A program made the position numbers and the translations under genes. Under the pieces are notes generated by a model. That model worked only from the letters and a program-made list of their open reading frames with translations, did no database searches and was not told the origin of the DNA. Shown piece by piece: positions 54,109 to 62,658 of a stretch of DNA of 64,000 nucleotides. The stretch is from Pontibacter virosus. GTDB taxonomy: Bacteria; Bacteroidota; Bacteroidia; Cytophagales; Hymenobacteraceae. Every line of letters starts with the position of its first letter. The stretch's first letter is position 1. The DNA is taken from NCBI RefSeq assembly GCF_003096355.1, contig NZ_QEKI01000011.1:30663-94662 (forward strand), given 5' to 3'.

Positions 54109-54572
54109 AATCGCTGAACTTATACCTGAACTGCCTGGTGCTGATGGCGCTATTCCTGCTGGCAGGTTGCCAGGTAGAGCCCAGGGCTATTGCCTACGGC
54201 GAGGTGAACTGCACCCGCTGCCAGATGACAGTGTCAGATAACAGGTATGGGGCAGAAATGGTTAATGACAAAGGCAAGCCCTTTTACTTTGACTCAGCTG
54301 AGTGCCTGGCGGCATACCTGCAGGAAAACCCGGGGCAGGCTGATAAAGCCGCCTTTGTGCTGGTGACCGACTTCACCCGGCCAAACGAACTGATTGACGC
54401 CCGTAGTGCCAATTTTATACAAAGCAAAGAGTTGCCAAGCCCGATGGGCATGTTCCTGACGGCTGTGGCCGATCGAGCCACAGCAGATAAAATGCACCAG
54501 GAAGTAGGCGGTCGCCTGCTGAACTGGGAAGAGGCCATGAAAGCCGTACAGAATAATGAAAAACCTGAGTAA
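54105..54572 (+). CDS. nosL: NosL copper chaperone lipoprotein, copy 1
   Basis: A 155-residue lipoprotein (signal ending LFLLAGC). The metal site is in GEVNCTRCQMTVSDNRYGAEMVNDKG, where CxxCQM binds Cu(I), followed by FYFDSAECLAAYL. NosL delivers copper to NosZ for CuZ assembly. The start ATG overlaps the preceding gene by 4 bases (ATGA-type) and its end overlaps nosD by 17 bases, so translation is coupled. Confidence 0.93.
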   Translation: MKSLNLYLNCLVLMALFLLAGCQVEPRAIAYGEVNCTRCQMTVSDNRYGAEMVNDKGKPFYFDSAECLAAYLQENPGQADKAAFVLVTDFTRPNELIDARSANFIQSKELPSPMGMFLTAVADRATADKMHQEVGGRLLNWEEAMKAVQNNEKPE

Positions 54573-55854
54573 ATACATAGTAGTTTGGACAGCATGCGCT
54601 CTGGTGTGGCTGCTGGATAGCCCTGCGGCTTTCGGCGACACACTGAGGGTATGCACCACCTGCGAGTACCACTCCGTGAAAGAAGCTGTGAGCAAGGCGA
54701 AAGCCGGCGACGTTGTGCTTGTGGACGGAGGCGTATACCTGGAGTCAGGTATAGAAATCACCCAGCCCATCAGTTTGATCGGGCGCAACAACCCGGTGAT
54801 AGACGGCCAGAACAGTGGACAGATCATCACCATCAAATCATCCAACGTAAAGCTGGAGGGCTTTACTGTACAGAACGTAGCCGTGAGCTACATGCGCGAC
54901 GACGCCGCCATCCGGGTGGCCGACCGCGAAAACATTCAGATCCTCAACAACACAGTGCTCAACACTTACTTCGGGATATACCTGCAAAACGCCGACAACA
55001 GTGTGGTGAAGGGCAATGTGGTAAAAGGAGAGAATACCGGCAAAATAGAATCGTCACTTGGCAATGCCATCCACGTATGGCGCACTGACGGTGCCGAAAT
55101 AAGCAACAACAGGGTGGAAGGCCACCGCGACGGCATCTATTTCGAATACGTAACCAACAGCCGCGTCCACCAAAACACCAGCGAGCGCAACAACCGCTAC
55201 GGACTGCACTTTATGTTCTCGGACGGCAATGTGTATACCCACAACGTTTTCAGCAAGAACGGAGCCGGTGTAGCAGTCATGTACACCCGCAACATCCGGA
55301 TGGAGCACAACACCTTTGAAGACAATTGGGGAGCAGCCTCTTACGGACTTCTCCTGAAAGATATTTCACAAAGTGTGATCCTCAACAACACGTTCCGCAG
55401 AAACACTACCGGCATTTACATGGAGAGTTCCAGCCGGCTCGATATCACCAGCAATGACTTCGACCGCAACGGTTGGGCCATACGCCTGCTGTCCAGCTGC
55501 ATCCAGGATACCTTCCGGCTTAACAACTTTACCGGGAACTCCTTTGATGTGAGCACCAACGGCAGCCCCACCATGAACCTGTTCGAGAACAACTACTGGG
55601 ACAAATACAGTGGCTACGACCTCGACAAAGACAAAACTGGGGATGTGCCCTACCGGCCTGTCAGTTTGTACTCGATGCTGGTAGAGCGGGTGCCGCCCTC
55701 CATTATGTTCATGCGCAGTTTTATGGTAGACCTGATGGATAGTATCGAGCGGGTGCTGCCGAGTTTTATACCTGAGAGTCTGGTCGATGAACGACCTTCA
55801 ATGAAGAAAATAAATCATGATAGCGATAGAAAACTTGTCCAAAACCTACGGTAA
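54556..55854 (+). CDS. nosD: NosD periplasmic maturation protein, copy 1
   Basis: A 432-residue exported protein with signal peptide (MKNLSKYIVVWTACALVWLLDSPAAFG). The body is a right-handed parallel beta-helix of repeated NNT / N.I...D..I.NN units (CASH/PbH1 repeats; for example IQILNNTVLNTYFGIYLQNADNSVVKGN). NosD works with the NosFY ABC transporter to supply sulfur species for the CuZ cluster. The last 38 bases overlap nosF in another frame; the C-terminus is MKKINHDSDRKLVQNLR. Confidence 0.94.
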   Translation: MKNLSKYIVVWTACALVWLLDSPAAFGDTLRVCTTCEYHSVKEAVSKAKAGDVVLVDGGVYLESGIEITQPISLIGRNNPVIDGQNSGQIITIKSSNVKLEGFTVQNVAVSYMRDDAAIRVADRENIQILNNTVLNTYFGIYLQNADNSVVKGNVVKGENTGKIESSLGNAIHVWRTDGAEISNNRVEGHRDGIYFEYVTNSRVHQNTSERNNRYGLHFMFSDGNVYTHNVFSKNGAGVAVMYTRNIRMEHNTFEDNWGAASYGLLLKDISQSVILNNTFRRNTTGIYMESSSRLDITSNDFDRNGWAIRLLSSCIQDTFRLNNFTGNSFDVSTNGSPTMNLFENNYWDKYSGYDLDKDKTGDVPYRPVSLYSMLVERVPPSIMFMRSFMVDLMDSIERVLPSFIPESLVDERPSMKKINHDSDRKLVQNLR

Positions 55855-56524
55855 GCTGGCCGTGCTCGATAACCTGAGCGTGCGCTTTGAGGGTGGCCGT
55901 GTGGTATCCATTATCGGCCCGAACGGCGCAGGCAAGACCACCATGAGCAAGTGCATCCTGGGCATGGTGCTGCCCGACAGCGGCGACATCAAGTTCAATG
56001 GAGAAAGTGTTCTGAAGAAGCATGCTTACCGCAGGCAGATTGGTTACATGCCCCAGATCGGCAAGTACCCGGAGAACATGAAGATCCGCCAGGTGATCGA
56101 GATGGTGCGCGATATCCGCAAAGACGCCACCGTGATTGACGAAGAACTGATTGGCCTGTATGGCCTGCAAAATATGTATGATAAAAGAATGGGCTCCCTG
56201 TCGGGCGGCACGAAGCAGAAAGTGAGTGCGGCACTGGCCTTCATGTTCGACCCGCAGGTGCTTATTCTCGATGAACCAACCGCCGGTCTCGATCCGATCT
56301 CAGCGGAGATACTCAAGTGCAAGATCCTGAAAGAAAAGAAAAAGGGCAAGCTCATCCTGATCACGTCGCACATCATGAGCGAAGTAGAGGAGGTGGCCGA
56401 CGAAGTGATGTGCCTGATGGACGGAACGGTGAAATTTCACGACACCATTAAAGAGATCAAACAACAGGCGAATGAGGAGCGGTTGAGCCGCGCCATTGCC
56501 AAGATTATGAACGAGGAGGACTAA
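55817..56524 (+). CDS. nosF: NosF ABC-transporter ATPase, copy 1
   Basis: A 235-residue ATPase. Walker A GPNGAGKTTMSKC (about 34-46), ABC signature LSGGTKQKVSAAL, Walker B QVLILDEPTAGLDP and H-loop ITSHIMSEVEE are all intact. Together with NosY it powers the step that builds CuZ in NosZ through NosD. Starts inside the nosD 3' end and stops 3 bases before nosY. Confidence 0.95.
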   Translation: MIAIENLSKTYGKLAVLDNLSVRFEGGRVVSIIGPNGAGKTTMSKCILGMVLPDSGDIKFNGESVLKKHAYRRQIGYMPQIGKYPENMKIRQVIEMVRDIRKDATVIDEELIGLYGLQNMYDKRMGSLSGGTKQKVSAALAFMFDPQVLILDEPTAGLDPISAEILKCKILKEKKKGKLILITSHIMSEVEEVADEVMCLMDGTVKFHDTIKEIKQQANEERLSRAIAKIMNEED

Positions 56525-56527
56525 GCC

Positions 56528-57295
56528 ATGAACAAGATCATCAAATACGTATTGTACGACATCGTGCGCAACAAGATCGTGGTGGCCTACACGCTGTTCC
56601 TGCTGCTGCTCTCGATTGGTCTATTCAACCTGGGCGGCAGCCCCGACAAAGGCCTGCTGAGCCTCCTGAACCTGGTGCTTTTGACCGTGCCCCTGATCAG
56701 CATCGTCTTCGGCACGACCCACTTCTACAACTCCTACGAGTTCATGGAGCTTTTGGTCTCCCAGCCCATCCGCCGCAGCCGCATCTTCCTGAGCGAGTAC
56801 CTGGGCGTCTCGCTCTCGCTGTCGGCCGCCTTCCTGCTGGGGGTGGGCGTGCCGGTGCTGCTTTTCGCCCCGGGGGCCACGGGCCTCTACCTGGTGCTCA
56901 CAGGCCTGTTTGTCACCTTCATCTTCGTGGCCCTGGCCTTTCTGGCCTCGGTCATCACAAGGGATAAAGCCAAGGGCATCGGCATCGCCCTGCTGCTCTG
57001 GTTCTACTTCGCCCTGATCTACGACGGGATCGTGCTCTTCATCCTCTACTCCTTCGGCGACTACCCGCTCGAGTACGCCACCCTGGCGCTCACGGCCCTC
57101 AACCCCGTGGATTTGGGGCGGGTGCTGGTGCTCCTTAACCTGGACGTCTCGGCCATGATGGGCTACACCGGGGCCCTCTACAAGAGCATCTTCGGCAGCG
57201 GCTGGGGGGTGGGCCTGGCCTTTGTGGTGCTCCTGCTCTGGGTGCTCGTGCCCCTGCTGGCCTCCCGAAAGGTATTCCAGACAAGGGATTTGTAG
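56528..57295 (+). CDS. nosY: NosY ABC-transporter permease, copy 1
   Basis: A 255-residue membrane protein with about six spans (VAYTLFLLLLSIGLFNLGG; VLLTVPLISIVFGTTHF; LSLSAAFLLGVGVPVLLF; GLYLVLTGLFVTFIFVALAFLASVI; LLLWFYFALIYDGIVLFILYSF; VGLAFVVLLLWVLVPLLASRKVF). It is the membrane half of the NosFY transporter. Codon use is unlike the neighbours: almost all third positions are C or G, few AGGTATA motifs occur, and the DNA is nearly identical to nosY copy 2. These traits point to gene conversion or a different history for this gene. Confidence 0.95.
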   Translation: MNKIIKYVLYDIVRNKIVVAYTLFLLLLSIGLFNLGGSPDKGLLSLLNLVLLTVPLISIVFGTTHFYNSYEFMELLVSQPIRRSRIFLSEYLGVSLSLSAAFLLGVGVPVLLFAPGATGLYLVLTGLFVTFIFVALAFLASVITRDKAKGIGIALLLWFYFALIYDGIVLFILYSFGDYPLEYATLALTALNPVDLGRVLVLLNLDVSAMMGYTGALYKSIFGSGWGVGLAFVVLLLWVLVPLLASRKVFQTRDL

Positions 57296-57347
57296 CACAA
57301 AGCTTCCCGATTGCTGTAAAATTTAAAGTAATAGTGTTTGTGTGTAC

Positions 57348-57380
57348 TAGAGCGCAGGTCGAAAGGCCTGCGCTCTTTTG
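57348..57380 (+). terminator. Terminator at the end of nos operon 1
   Basis: gagcgcagg (57350-57358) pairs with cctgcgctc (57367-57375), followed by TTTTG. Placed 53 bases after nosY, it separates operon 1 from operon 2. Confidence 0.85.
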
Positions 57381-57588
57381 CTTGCTAGGGGGCAGCGCTT
57401 TATAAGACTGTTTTGGGAGCTGTCCTATGCACTGGATTTCGCTCCAGGATACAGGAATATGACTAGAAAACAGACACTTAGAACGTGCCTGGCGGCCGCA
57501 ACTGATACCCTAAAACAAACCGAAAGCCGTACAGCCCGTACAAAAGCCAAGTATGTTTAATCGTAACCCACCTAAAGCACCAAAAACT
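57381..57588. promoter_or_regulatory. Promoter region of nos operon 2, no CRP/FNR-like pair seen
   Basis: About 200 bases between the terminator and the second cytochrome start. I find no TGAC-N4-GTCA / AGAT-N4-GTCT pair and no TACCTTTG box here. A short inverted repeat CTGGA-N6-TCCAG (57432-57447) is present. The second operon therefore seems to be controlled differently or needs read-through. Confidence 0.45.
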
Positions 57589-58134
57589 ATGGCAAATCAG
57601 TCCTATTCATTAAACAAAATACTACGAGATCTTCTTCCTGGTTCTGTCAGGTATAGCGTAGTAGCGCTTTTCTGCGGCACTGTGCTCTTCAGTTGCTCGT
57701 CAGGCGATAGTGAAAATAATGCAACCGAATCGAAAGAGCAAACCGGCCTGGCTCACCAGCAGGAACAAGCCCCTGCAGAAGATGATGGCAAAGGTATAGG
57801 ACCTGTTTCTTCGATAGAACTTAGTGAGAACATCGATGATGCGCTGGCCGCAGAAGGTAAAGCCATTTATGAAAGCAAGTGCTCTGCCTGCCACACACTT
57901 ACAGCTGACAAAGTAGTGGGCCCCGGCCTGCTGGGTGTGACCGAGAAGCGCAAGCCGGAGTGGATCATGAACATGGTGATCAACCCGGAGGAAATGACCA
58001 AAAAAGACCCGACCGCCAAAAAGCTGCTGGCTGAGCACTTAACGCAGATGACCAACCAGAACATCAACGAAAAAGACGCCCGAGCACTGCTTGAGTTTAT
58101 GCGACTCAACGACCTGCAAGCACAAGGAAAATAA
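57589..58134 (+). CDS. Lipoprotein cytochrome c, nos operon 2
   Basis: About 181 residues from the ATG at 57589. A hydrophobic stretch (RYSVVALFCGTVLFSC) ends in a lipobox Cys. Haem site KCSACHTL; downstream helical part matches copy 1 (GVTEKRKPEWIMNMVINPEEMTKKDPTAKKLLAEHLTQMTNQNIN). The mature part is clearly homologous to the copy 1 cytochrome, while the N-terminal 45 residues differ. Electron donor to NosZ copy 2 by inference. Confidence 0.88.
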   Translation: MANQSYSLNKILRDLLPGSVRYSVVALFCGTVLFSCSSGDSENNATESKEQTGLAHQQEQAPAEDDGKGIGPVSSIELSENIDDALAAEGKAIYESKCSACHTLTADKVVGPGLLGVTEKRKPEWIMNMVINPEEMTKKDPTAKKLLAEHLTQMTNQNINEKDARALLEFMRLNDLQAQGK

Positions 58135-58156
58135 ACTTAACTAAACCCTAAATTTC

Positions 58157-60193
58157 ATGGAAGTACTGAACCATAAATTAAAAATGATAGCCCCCAAGCT
58201 AGGCGTGATGTTTACGCTGATGGCAGGGGCGGTACTGCAGGGATGTGGAGGAGGAGAAGGAAATAAGAGATCAGAAACAGTAGACTCTGATGCTGCGGCA
58301 GCTGTTTATGTGCCACCAGGACAGCACGATGAGTATTACTCCTTCCTGTCGGGAGGTTTTAACGGGCAGGTGTCGGTATACGGCCTTCCTTCTGGCAGGC
58401 TTCTGAAGGTGATACCTGTTTTCACGCAGTTTGCCGAGAACGGCTACGGCTACAACGAGGAAACGAAGCCCATGCTGATGACCTCGCACGGGTTTGTGCC
58501 CTGGGATGACCTGCATCACCCGAAACTGTCACGCACTGATGGGATGGCAGACGGCAAGTACCTTTATGTGAACGGCAACAACACGCCGCGTGTGGCAAAA
58601 GTGGATTTAACGACTTTTGAGACAGTGGAGATCATGGAGATCCCGAACTCAGCCGGTAACCACTGCTCGCCATACCCAACTAACAACAACGAGTACATTT
58701 TAGCGGGTACCCGTTTCTCTGTTCCACTCGATCTGGACAAAGGCGGGATGGGGGATGCCAGCCTTTCGGAGTACAAAGACAAGTTCCGTGGTTCTATTTC
58801 TTTCATTAAAACGAATGAAGACGATGGCCACATGGAGCTGGACTTCCAGGTGTTGGTACCCGGTTTTGACTACGATCTGGCCAATGGCGGCAAGGGACCT
58901 TCGGGAGATTGGGTGTTTTTCACGACATACAACACCGAGAAGTCTGCTACGCTGAAAGAGTTGGGTGCCTCTCAGAACGATAGAGACTACCTGGCGGCCA
59001 TTAACTGGAAACTGGCGGCCAAGTACGCTGCCGAGGGCAAGGCACACGAAATGCCGGCCAACTACTACCACAACACGATGGACCATAACTCCCACATTGC
59101 CAAATCCAACGTGATAAAGAAGGTGCGCTACTTATTGCCGGAAGAGTGCCCGGGTATGATGTACCTGATCCCGGCGCCTAAGTCGCCGCACGGTATTGAC
59201 GTGGACCCGACAGGGGAGTACATGGTGGTGAACGGAAAGCTGGCCGCCACGCTTCCTGTATTCTCTTTCTCTAAAATGCAGCAGGCGATAGAGAACAAGG
59301 ACTTTGATGGCGAGGTGAATGGTATACCTGTGTTCAAGTATGAATCTGTACTCTACGGTGAAGTGCAGGAGCCGGGCTTAGGTCCATTGCATACTGAGTT
59401 TGATGGCAAAGGCAATGCCTACTCTACCATGTTCGTGTCTTCTGAGGTAGTGAAGTGGAACGTAAAAGACCTGCAAGTGCTGGACAGAATGCCGGTATAC
59501 TACTCGCCAGGTCACTTGATGATTCCGGGAGGGGATACCAGAGAGCCAGATGGCAAGTACCTGGTAGTGATGAACAAGATCACCAAAGACCGTTACCTGC
59601 CAACAGGCCCGGAACTGTTGCACTCCGCCCAGTTGATCGACATCAGCGGCGATAAGATGCGCATGCTCCTTGACTTCCCGACCCTGGCCGAACCCCATTA
59701 CGCACAGGCCATTCAGGCAGACAAGGTGGCCCCTAACAGCGTTAAGTTCTTCAAACTGGACGAAAACACGCACCCGGAAGCTGTAAAGAAAGAGTCTGAC
59801 GCCAGTGTGACAAGGCAGGGCAGAACTGTGAAAATCAACATGACCTCTATCCGAAGCCACTTTACGCCAGACAACATCGAAGGCGTGCAGGTGGGCGATA
59901 CCGTGATTTTCCACGTAACGAACCTGGAACAGGACTGGGACGTGCCGCATGGTTTTGCTATCATGGGGGCGAATAACGCCGAAACACTCATCATGCCGGG
60001 TGCCACGCAATCGCTGCGCTGGGTGCCGAAGCAAGCAGGTGTGTTTCCATTCTACTGCACGGACTTCTGCTCTGCGCTCCACCAGGAGATGCAAGGCTAT
60101 GTCCGGGTATCACCGAGAGGATCTAACGTTCCTATAAAATTCTCGACAGGAGAGAAGAAACCGGTACCTCCGGCACAGGCAAGTGTCAACTAA
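58157..60193 (+). CDS. nosZ: Nitrous oxide reductase, clade II, copy 2
   Basis: A 678-residue NosZ with all copper ligands kept: DDLHHPKLS, NSAGNHCSPYP, SPHGIDVDP, PLHTEFDGKGNAYST, HLMIPGGDTREPDGK, and CuA FPFYCTDFCSALHQEMQGY. It also has a lipobox (GAVLQGCGGG, about residue 31). It differs from copy 1 throughout: the N-terminal 40 residues are new, and many conservative changes are scattered (for example GDTHTPDGK becomes GDTREPDGK). Both genes are intact, so both enzymes should be active. Tandem copy of 51397-53415. Confidence 0.96.
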   Translation: MEVLNHKLKMIAPKLGVMFTLMAGAVLQGCGGGEGNKRSETVDSDAAAAVYVPPGQHDEYYSFLSGGFNGQVSVYGLPSGRLLKVIPVFTQFAENGYGYNEETKPMLMTSHGFVPWDDLHHPKLSRTDGMADGKYLYVNGNNTPRVAKVDLTTFETVEIMEIPNSAGNHCSPYPTNNNEYILAGTRFSVPLDLDKGGMGDASLSEYKDKFRGSISFIKTNEDDGHMELDFQVLVPGFDYDLANGGKGPSGDWVFFTTYNTEKSATLKELGASQNDRDYLAAINWKLAAKYAAEGKAHEMPANYYHNTMDHNSHIAKSNVIKKVRYLLPEECPGMMYLIPAPKSPHGIDVDPTGEYMVVNGKLAATLPVFSFSKMQQAIENKDFDGEVNGIPVFKYESVLYGEVQEPGLGPLHTEFDGKGNAYSTMFVSSEVVKWNVKDLQVLDRMPVYYSPGHLMIPGGDTREPDGKYLVVMNKITKDRYLPTGPELLHSAQLIDISGDKMRMLLDFPTLAEPHYAQAIQADKVAPNSVKFFKLDENTHPEAVKKESDASVTRQGRTVKINMTSIRSHFTPDNIEGVQVGDTVIFHVTNLEQDWDVPHGFAIMGANNAETLIMPGATQSLRWVPKQAGVFPFYCTDFCSALHQEMQGYVRVSPRGSNVPIKFSTGEKKPVPPAQASVN

Positions 60194-60211
60194 GATTTGC
60201 TGATGATAGTA

Positions 60212-60254
60212 CAGGGCAGCGGAGTTTGTTAAAACCAGGCTTCGCTGTCTTTTT
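60212..60254 (+). terminator. Hairpin after nosZ copy 2
   Basis: cagcggag (60217-60224) pairs with cttcgctg (60240-60247; one mismatch) and is followed by TCTTTTTAT. It sits at the same place as the hairpin in operon 1 but with unrelated sequence. Confidence 0.7.
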
Positions 60255-60280
60255 ATACCTCCAGACTAAAAAAGGAAAAG

Positions 60281-60862
60281 ATGCGCATATACCTGAGAAT
60301 ACTGATGGTAGTGGCAGCCTTGTCGCTCGGTACACTGTTTTTCTTCCCGATGTGGAAGATATACCTGGAGGCCCCGCAATATCCTGAAGGGCTGGAGCTG
60401 CACATCTGGATAAACAAACTGGGCGGCAGTTCAGATCACGTGCTGCAGAATTTCAATATCCTGAATCACTACATCGGGATGGAGGCCATTAATCCGGATT
60501 CTTTTGCCGAACTCAAATACATGCCCTATATTGTCATATTCTTTATGGTGACAGGTGTACTCATAGGACTACTCGGTAAACCAAAAATGGTACTGTACTG
60601 GGTTTTACTGCTGGCCATCGCAGGCGCAGTTGGCATTGCCGACTTCTACCTTTGGCTATACAAGTTTGGCACCAACCTCAGCCCCGAGGCTCCTATCAAA
60701 GTACCGGGCATGACCTATATACCGCCCTTGCTGGGCCACAAAACACTACTCAACTTTAATGCGCTCTCGCTGCCCGCCTGGGGTAGCATAGGCATCTTCC
60801 TGGCTGTCGTCATAGGCGGACTCGTATACCTATTTAGCAGGCGTAAAATCAATTCTACTTAA
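60281..60862 (+). CDS. NosZ-associated membrane protein, copy 2
   Basis: A 193-residue protein with about four spans, homologous along its length to 53506-54108 (FPMWKIYLEAPQYPEGLELHIWINKLGG; MPYIVIFFMVTGVLIGLLGKPKM; VPGMTYIPPLLGHKTLLNFNALSLPAW). The most conserved parts are the periplasmic loops, which suggests a real function linked to NosZ. Starts with a Bacteroidetes-type ATG after the nosZ hairpin. Confidence 0.8.
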   Translation: MRIYLRILMVVAALSLGTLFFFPMWKIYLEAPQYPEGLELHIWINKLGGSSDHVLQNFNILNHYIGMEAINPDSFAELKYMPYIVIFFMVTGVLIGLLGKPKMVLYWVLLLAIAGAVGIADFYLWLYKFGTNLSPEAPIKVPGMTYIPPLLGHKTLLNFNALSLPAWGSIGIFLAVVIGGLVYLFSRRKINST

Positions 60863-60878
60863 ACCGAAAACCTTCGAC

Positions 60879-61346
60879 ATGTTACACAAACCAACCCTTT
60901 CTACACTGAGCCTCCTTCTCTTACTAATTGGAGCGACGGGCTGCTCGGTGGAGCCAAAACCTGTGCCCTATGGTGAGGCTAACTGCACCCATTGCCAGAT
61001 GACCGTGTCTGACAACCGGTATGGCGCTGAATTGGTGAACGACAAGGGCAAGGCTTTTTTCTTCGATGCGGCCGAATGTCTGGCAGCTTATACCATTGAG
61101 CAGCCAGAAACAAGCGACAAGGCTGCCTACCTGCTGGTAAGCGACTTTACCAACCCCAACACACTGATAGAGGTTGAGCAGGCGCATTTCCTGCAGAGCA
61201 CCGAGCTGCCCAGCCCCATGGGCATGTTTCTGACCGCCGTAGCGGATGAGGCTACGGCCAAGAAGTTACAGCAAGAGTATGGAGGCCGTCTGCTGGATTG
61301 GGGAGAAGTGAAAGAAGCCGTAAGAAATAATGAGAGACCTAAATAA
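60879..61346 (+). CDS. nosL: NosL copper chaperone lipoprotein, copy 2
   Basis: A 155-residue lipoprotein (signal ending IGATGC). Copper site GEANCTHCQMTVSDNRYGAELVNDKG with CxxCQM intact, then FFFDAAECLAAYTIEQ. Its end overlaps nosD2 by 17 bases, the same overlap as in operon 1. Role as in copy 1, presumably for NosZ copy 2 or shared. Confidence 0.93.
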   Translation: MLHKPTLSTLSLLLLLIGATGCSVEPKPVPYGEANCTHCQMTVSDNRYGAELVNDKGKAFFFDAAECLAAYTIEQPETSDKAAYLLVSDFTNPNTLIEVEQAHFLQSTELPSPMGMFLTAVADEATAKKLQQEYGGRLLDWGEVKEAVRNNERPK

Positions 61347-62658
61347 ATATCTACTAGTTTGGACAACATGCGCTTTGGTGGTGCTGCTGACGGGCCCACA
61401 GGCTGTTGGCGGCACACTAAAGGTATGTAAGACCTGCACCTATACCTCCGTGAAAGAGGCCGTCGGTCAGGCAAAAGCCGGCGACGTCGTGCTTGTGGAC
61501 GGTGGGGTGTACCAGGAATCAGGTATAGAAATAATGCAACCCATCCGCCTGATCGGGCAGAACAACCCGGTGATAGACGGCAACAACAGCGGGCAGATCA
61601 TTACCGTTGCCTCTGACGACGTAACAATTCAGGGCTTCACGCTGCAGAATGTGGCCACCAGCTATACCCGCGACGATGCCGCTATCCGGGTCAGGCAGCA
61701 CAACAACATCCAGATCCTCAACAACACCATACTGAAAACCTATTACGGCATATACCTGCAGTACGCAGACGGCATCGTGATAAAAGACAATGTGGTGAAA
61801 GGAGAGAACCTGGGCAGAACAGAGTCCTCGCTGGGCAATGCGATACATTTGTACAAGACAGACGATGTGCAGATAATCGGGAATGATGTGCAGGGTTACC
61901 GGGACGGGATCTACCTGGAGACGGTGAAGAACAGTACTGTGGAGCGTAACATCAGCCATCAGAACAGTCGCTATGGCCTGCACTTTATGTTCTCCGACGG
62001 AAACGCCTATACCCATAACACCTTCCGCAATAATGGCGCCGGTGTGGCGGTGATGTACACCACCAATGTGCGGATGGAGCACAATGTCTTCGAGGACAAC
62101 TGGGGCGCAGCCTCGTATGGGCTCCTCCTCAAAGAAATAAACAACAGTGTTATTCACAACAACATATTCCGGCGCAACACCACAGGTATACACATGGAGA
62201 GCTCCAGCCGCCTCGATATCACGAGCAACGATTTTGAGCGCAACGGTTGGGCCATCAAACTGATGACCACATGTATAGATGATACTTTCCGGCTAAACAA
62301 TTTTACCGGAAACTCTTTCGACATCAGTACCAACGGCAACGCGCAGCACAACTTTTTTGAGCACAACTACTGGGACAAGTACACGGGCTACGACCTGGAT
62401 AAGGACGGTGTAGGGGATGTGCCCCACCGGCCGGTGAGTTTGTACGCGATGCTCGTGGAGCGGGTGCCGCCTTCGGTTATGCTGATGCGTAGCTTCATGG
62501 TTGACCTGCTGGACAACATGGAAAGAGTATTGCCTAGTATCATTCCCCAAAACCTGGTGGACGAGAGCCCCTTAATGAAGAAAATAGATCATGATAACAA
62601 TAGAGAATTTGTACAAGTCCTACGGCAAACTGCAAGTGCTCCGTGGCGTGAGCGTTGA
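61330..62658 (+). CDS. nosD: NosD periplasmic maturation protein, copy 2
   Basis: A 442-residue beta-helix protein, homologous to copy 1 along its length, with signal peptide (MRDLNKYLLVWTTCALVVLLTGPQAVGG). Conserved repeat lines such as SNDFERNGWAIKL and HNYWDKYTGYDLDKDGVGDVPHRPVSLY match copy 1. The C-terminus is extended by ten residues (ASAPWRER end) because the stop seen in copy 1 is not in frame; its overlap with nosF2 is therefore 68 bases. Confidence 0.94.
   Translation: MRDLNKYLLVWTTCALVVLLTGPQAVGGTLKVCKTCTYTSVKEAVGQAKAGDVVLVDGGVYQESGIEIMQPIRLIGQNNPVIDGNNSGQIITVASDDVTIQGFTLQNVATSYTRDDAAIRVRQHNNIQILNNTILKTYYGIYLQYADGIVIKDNVVKGENLGRTESSLGNAIHLYKTDDVQIIGNDVQGYRDGIYLETVKNSTVERNISHQNSRYGLHFMFSDGNAYTHNTFRNNGAGVAVMYTTNVRMEHNVFEDNWGAASYGLLLKEINNSVIHNNIFRRNTTGIHMESSSRLDITSNDFERNGWAIKLMTTCIDDTFRLNNFTGNSFDISTNGNAQHNFFEHNYWDKYTGYDLDKDGVGDVPHRPVSLYAMLVERVPPSVMLMRSFMVDLLDNMERVLPSIIPQNLVDESPLMKKIDHDNNREFVQVLRQTASAPWRER

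Noticed and set aside
50884..57295. Duplicate nos unit as an assembly artefact
   Set aside because: The copies differ widely in nosZ, the cytochrome, hairpins and spacers, so they are true separate sequences.
56621..57298. 225-codon antisense frame in nosY, also at 63398-63916
   Set aside because: Caused by the extreme third-position GC of nosY; it repeats in both copies for that reason, not because it codes.
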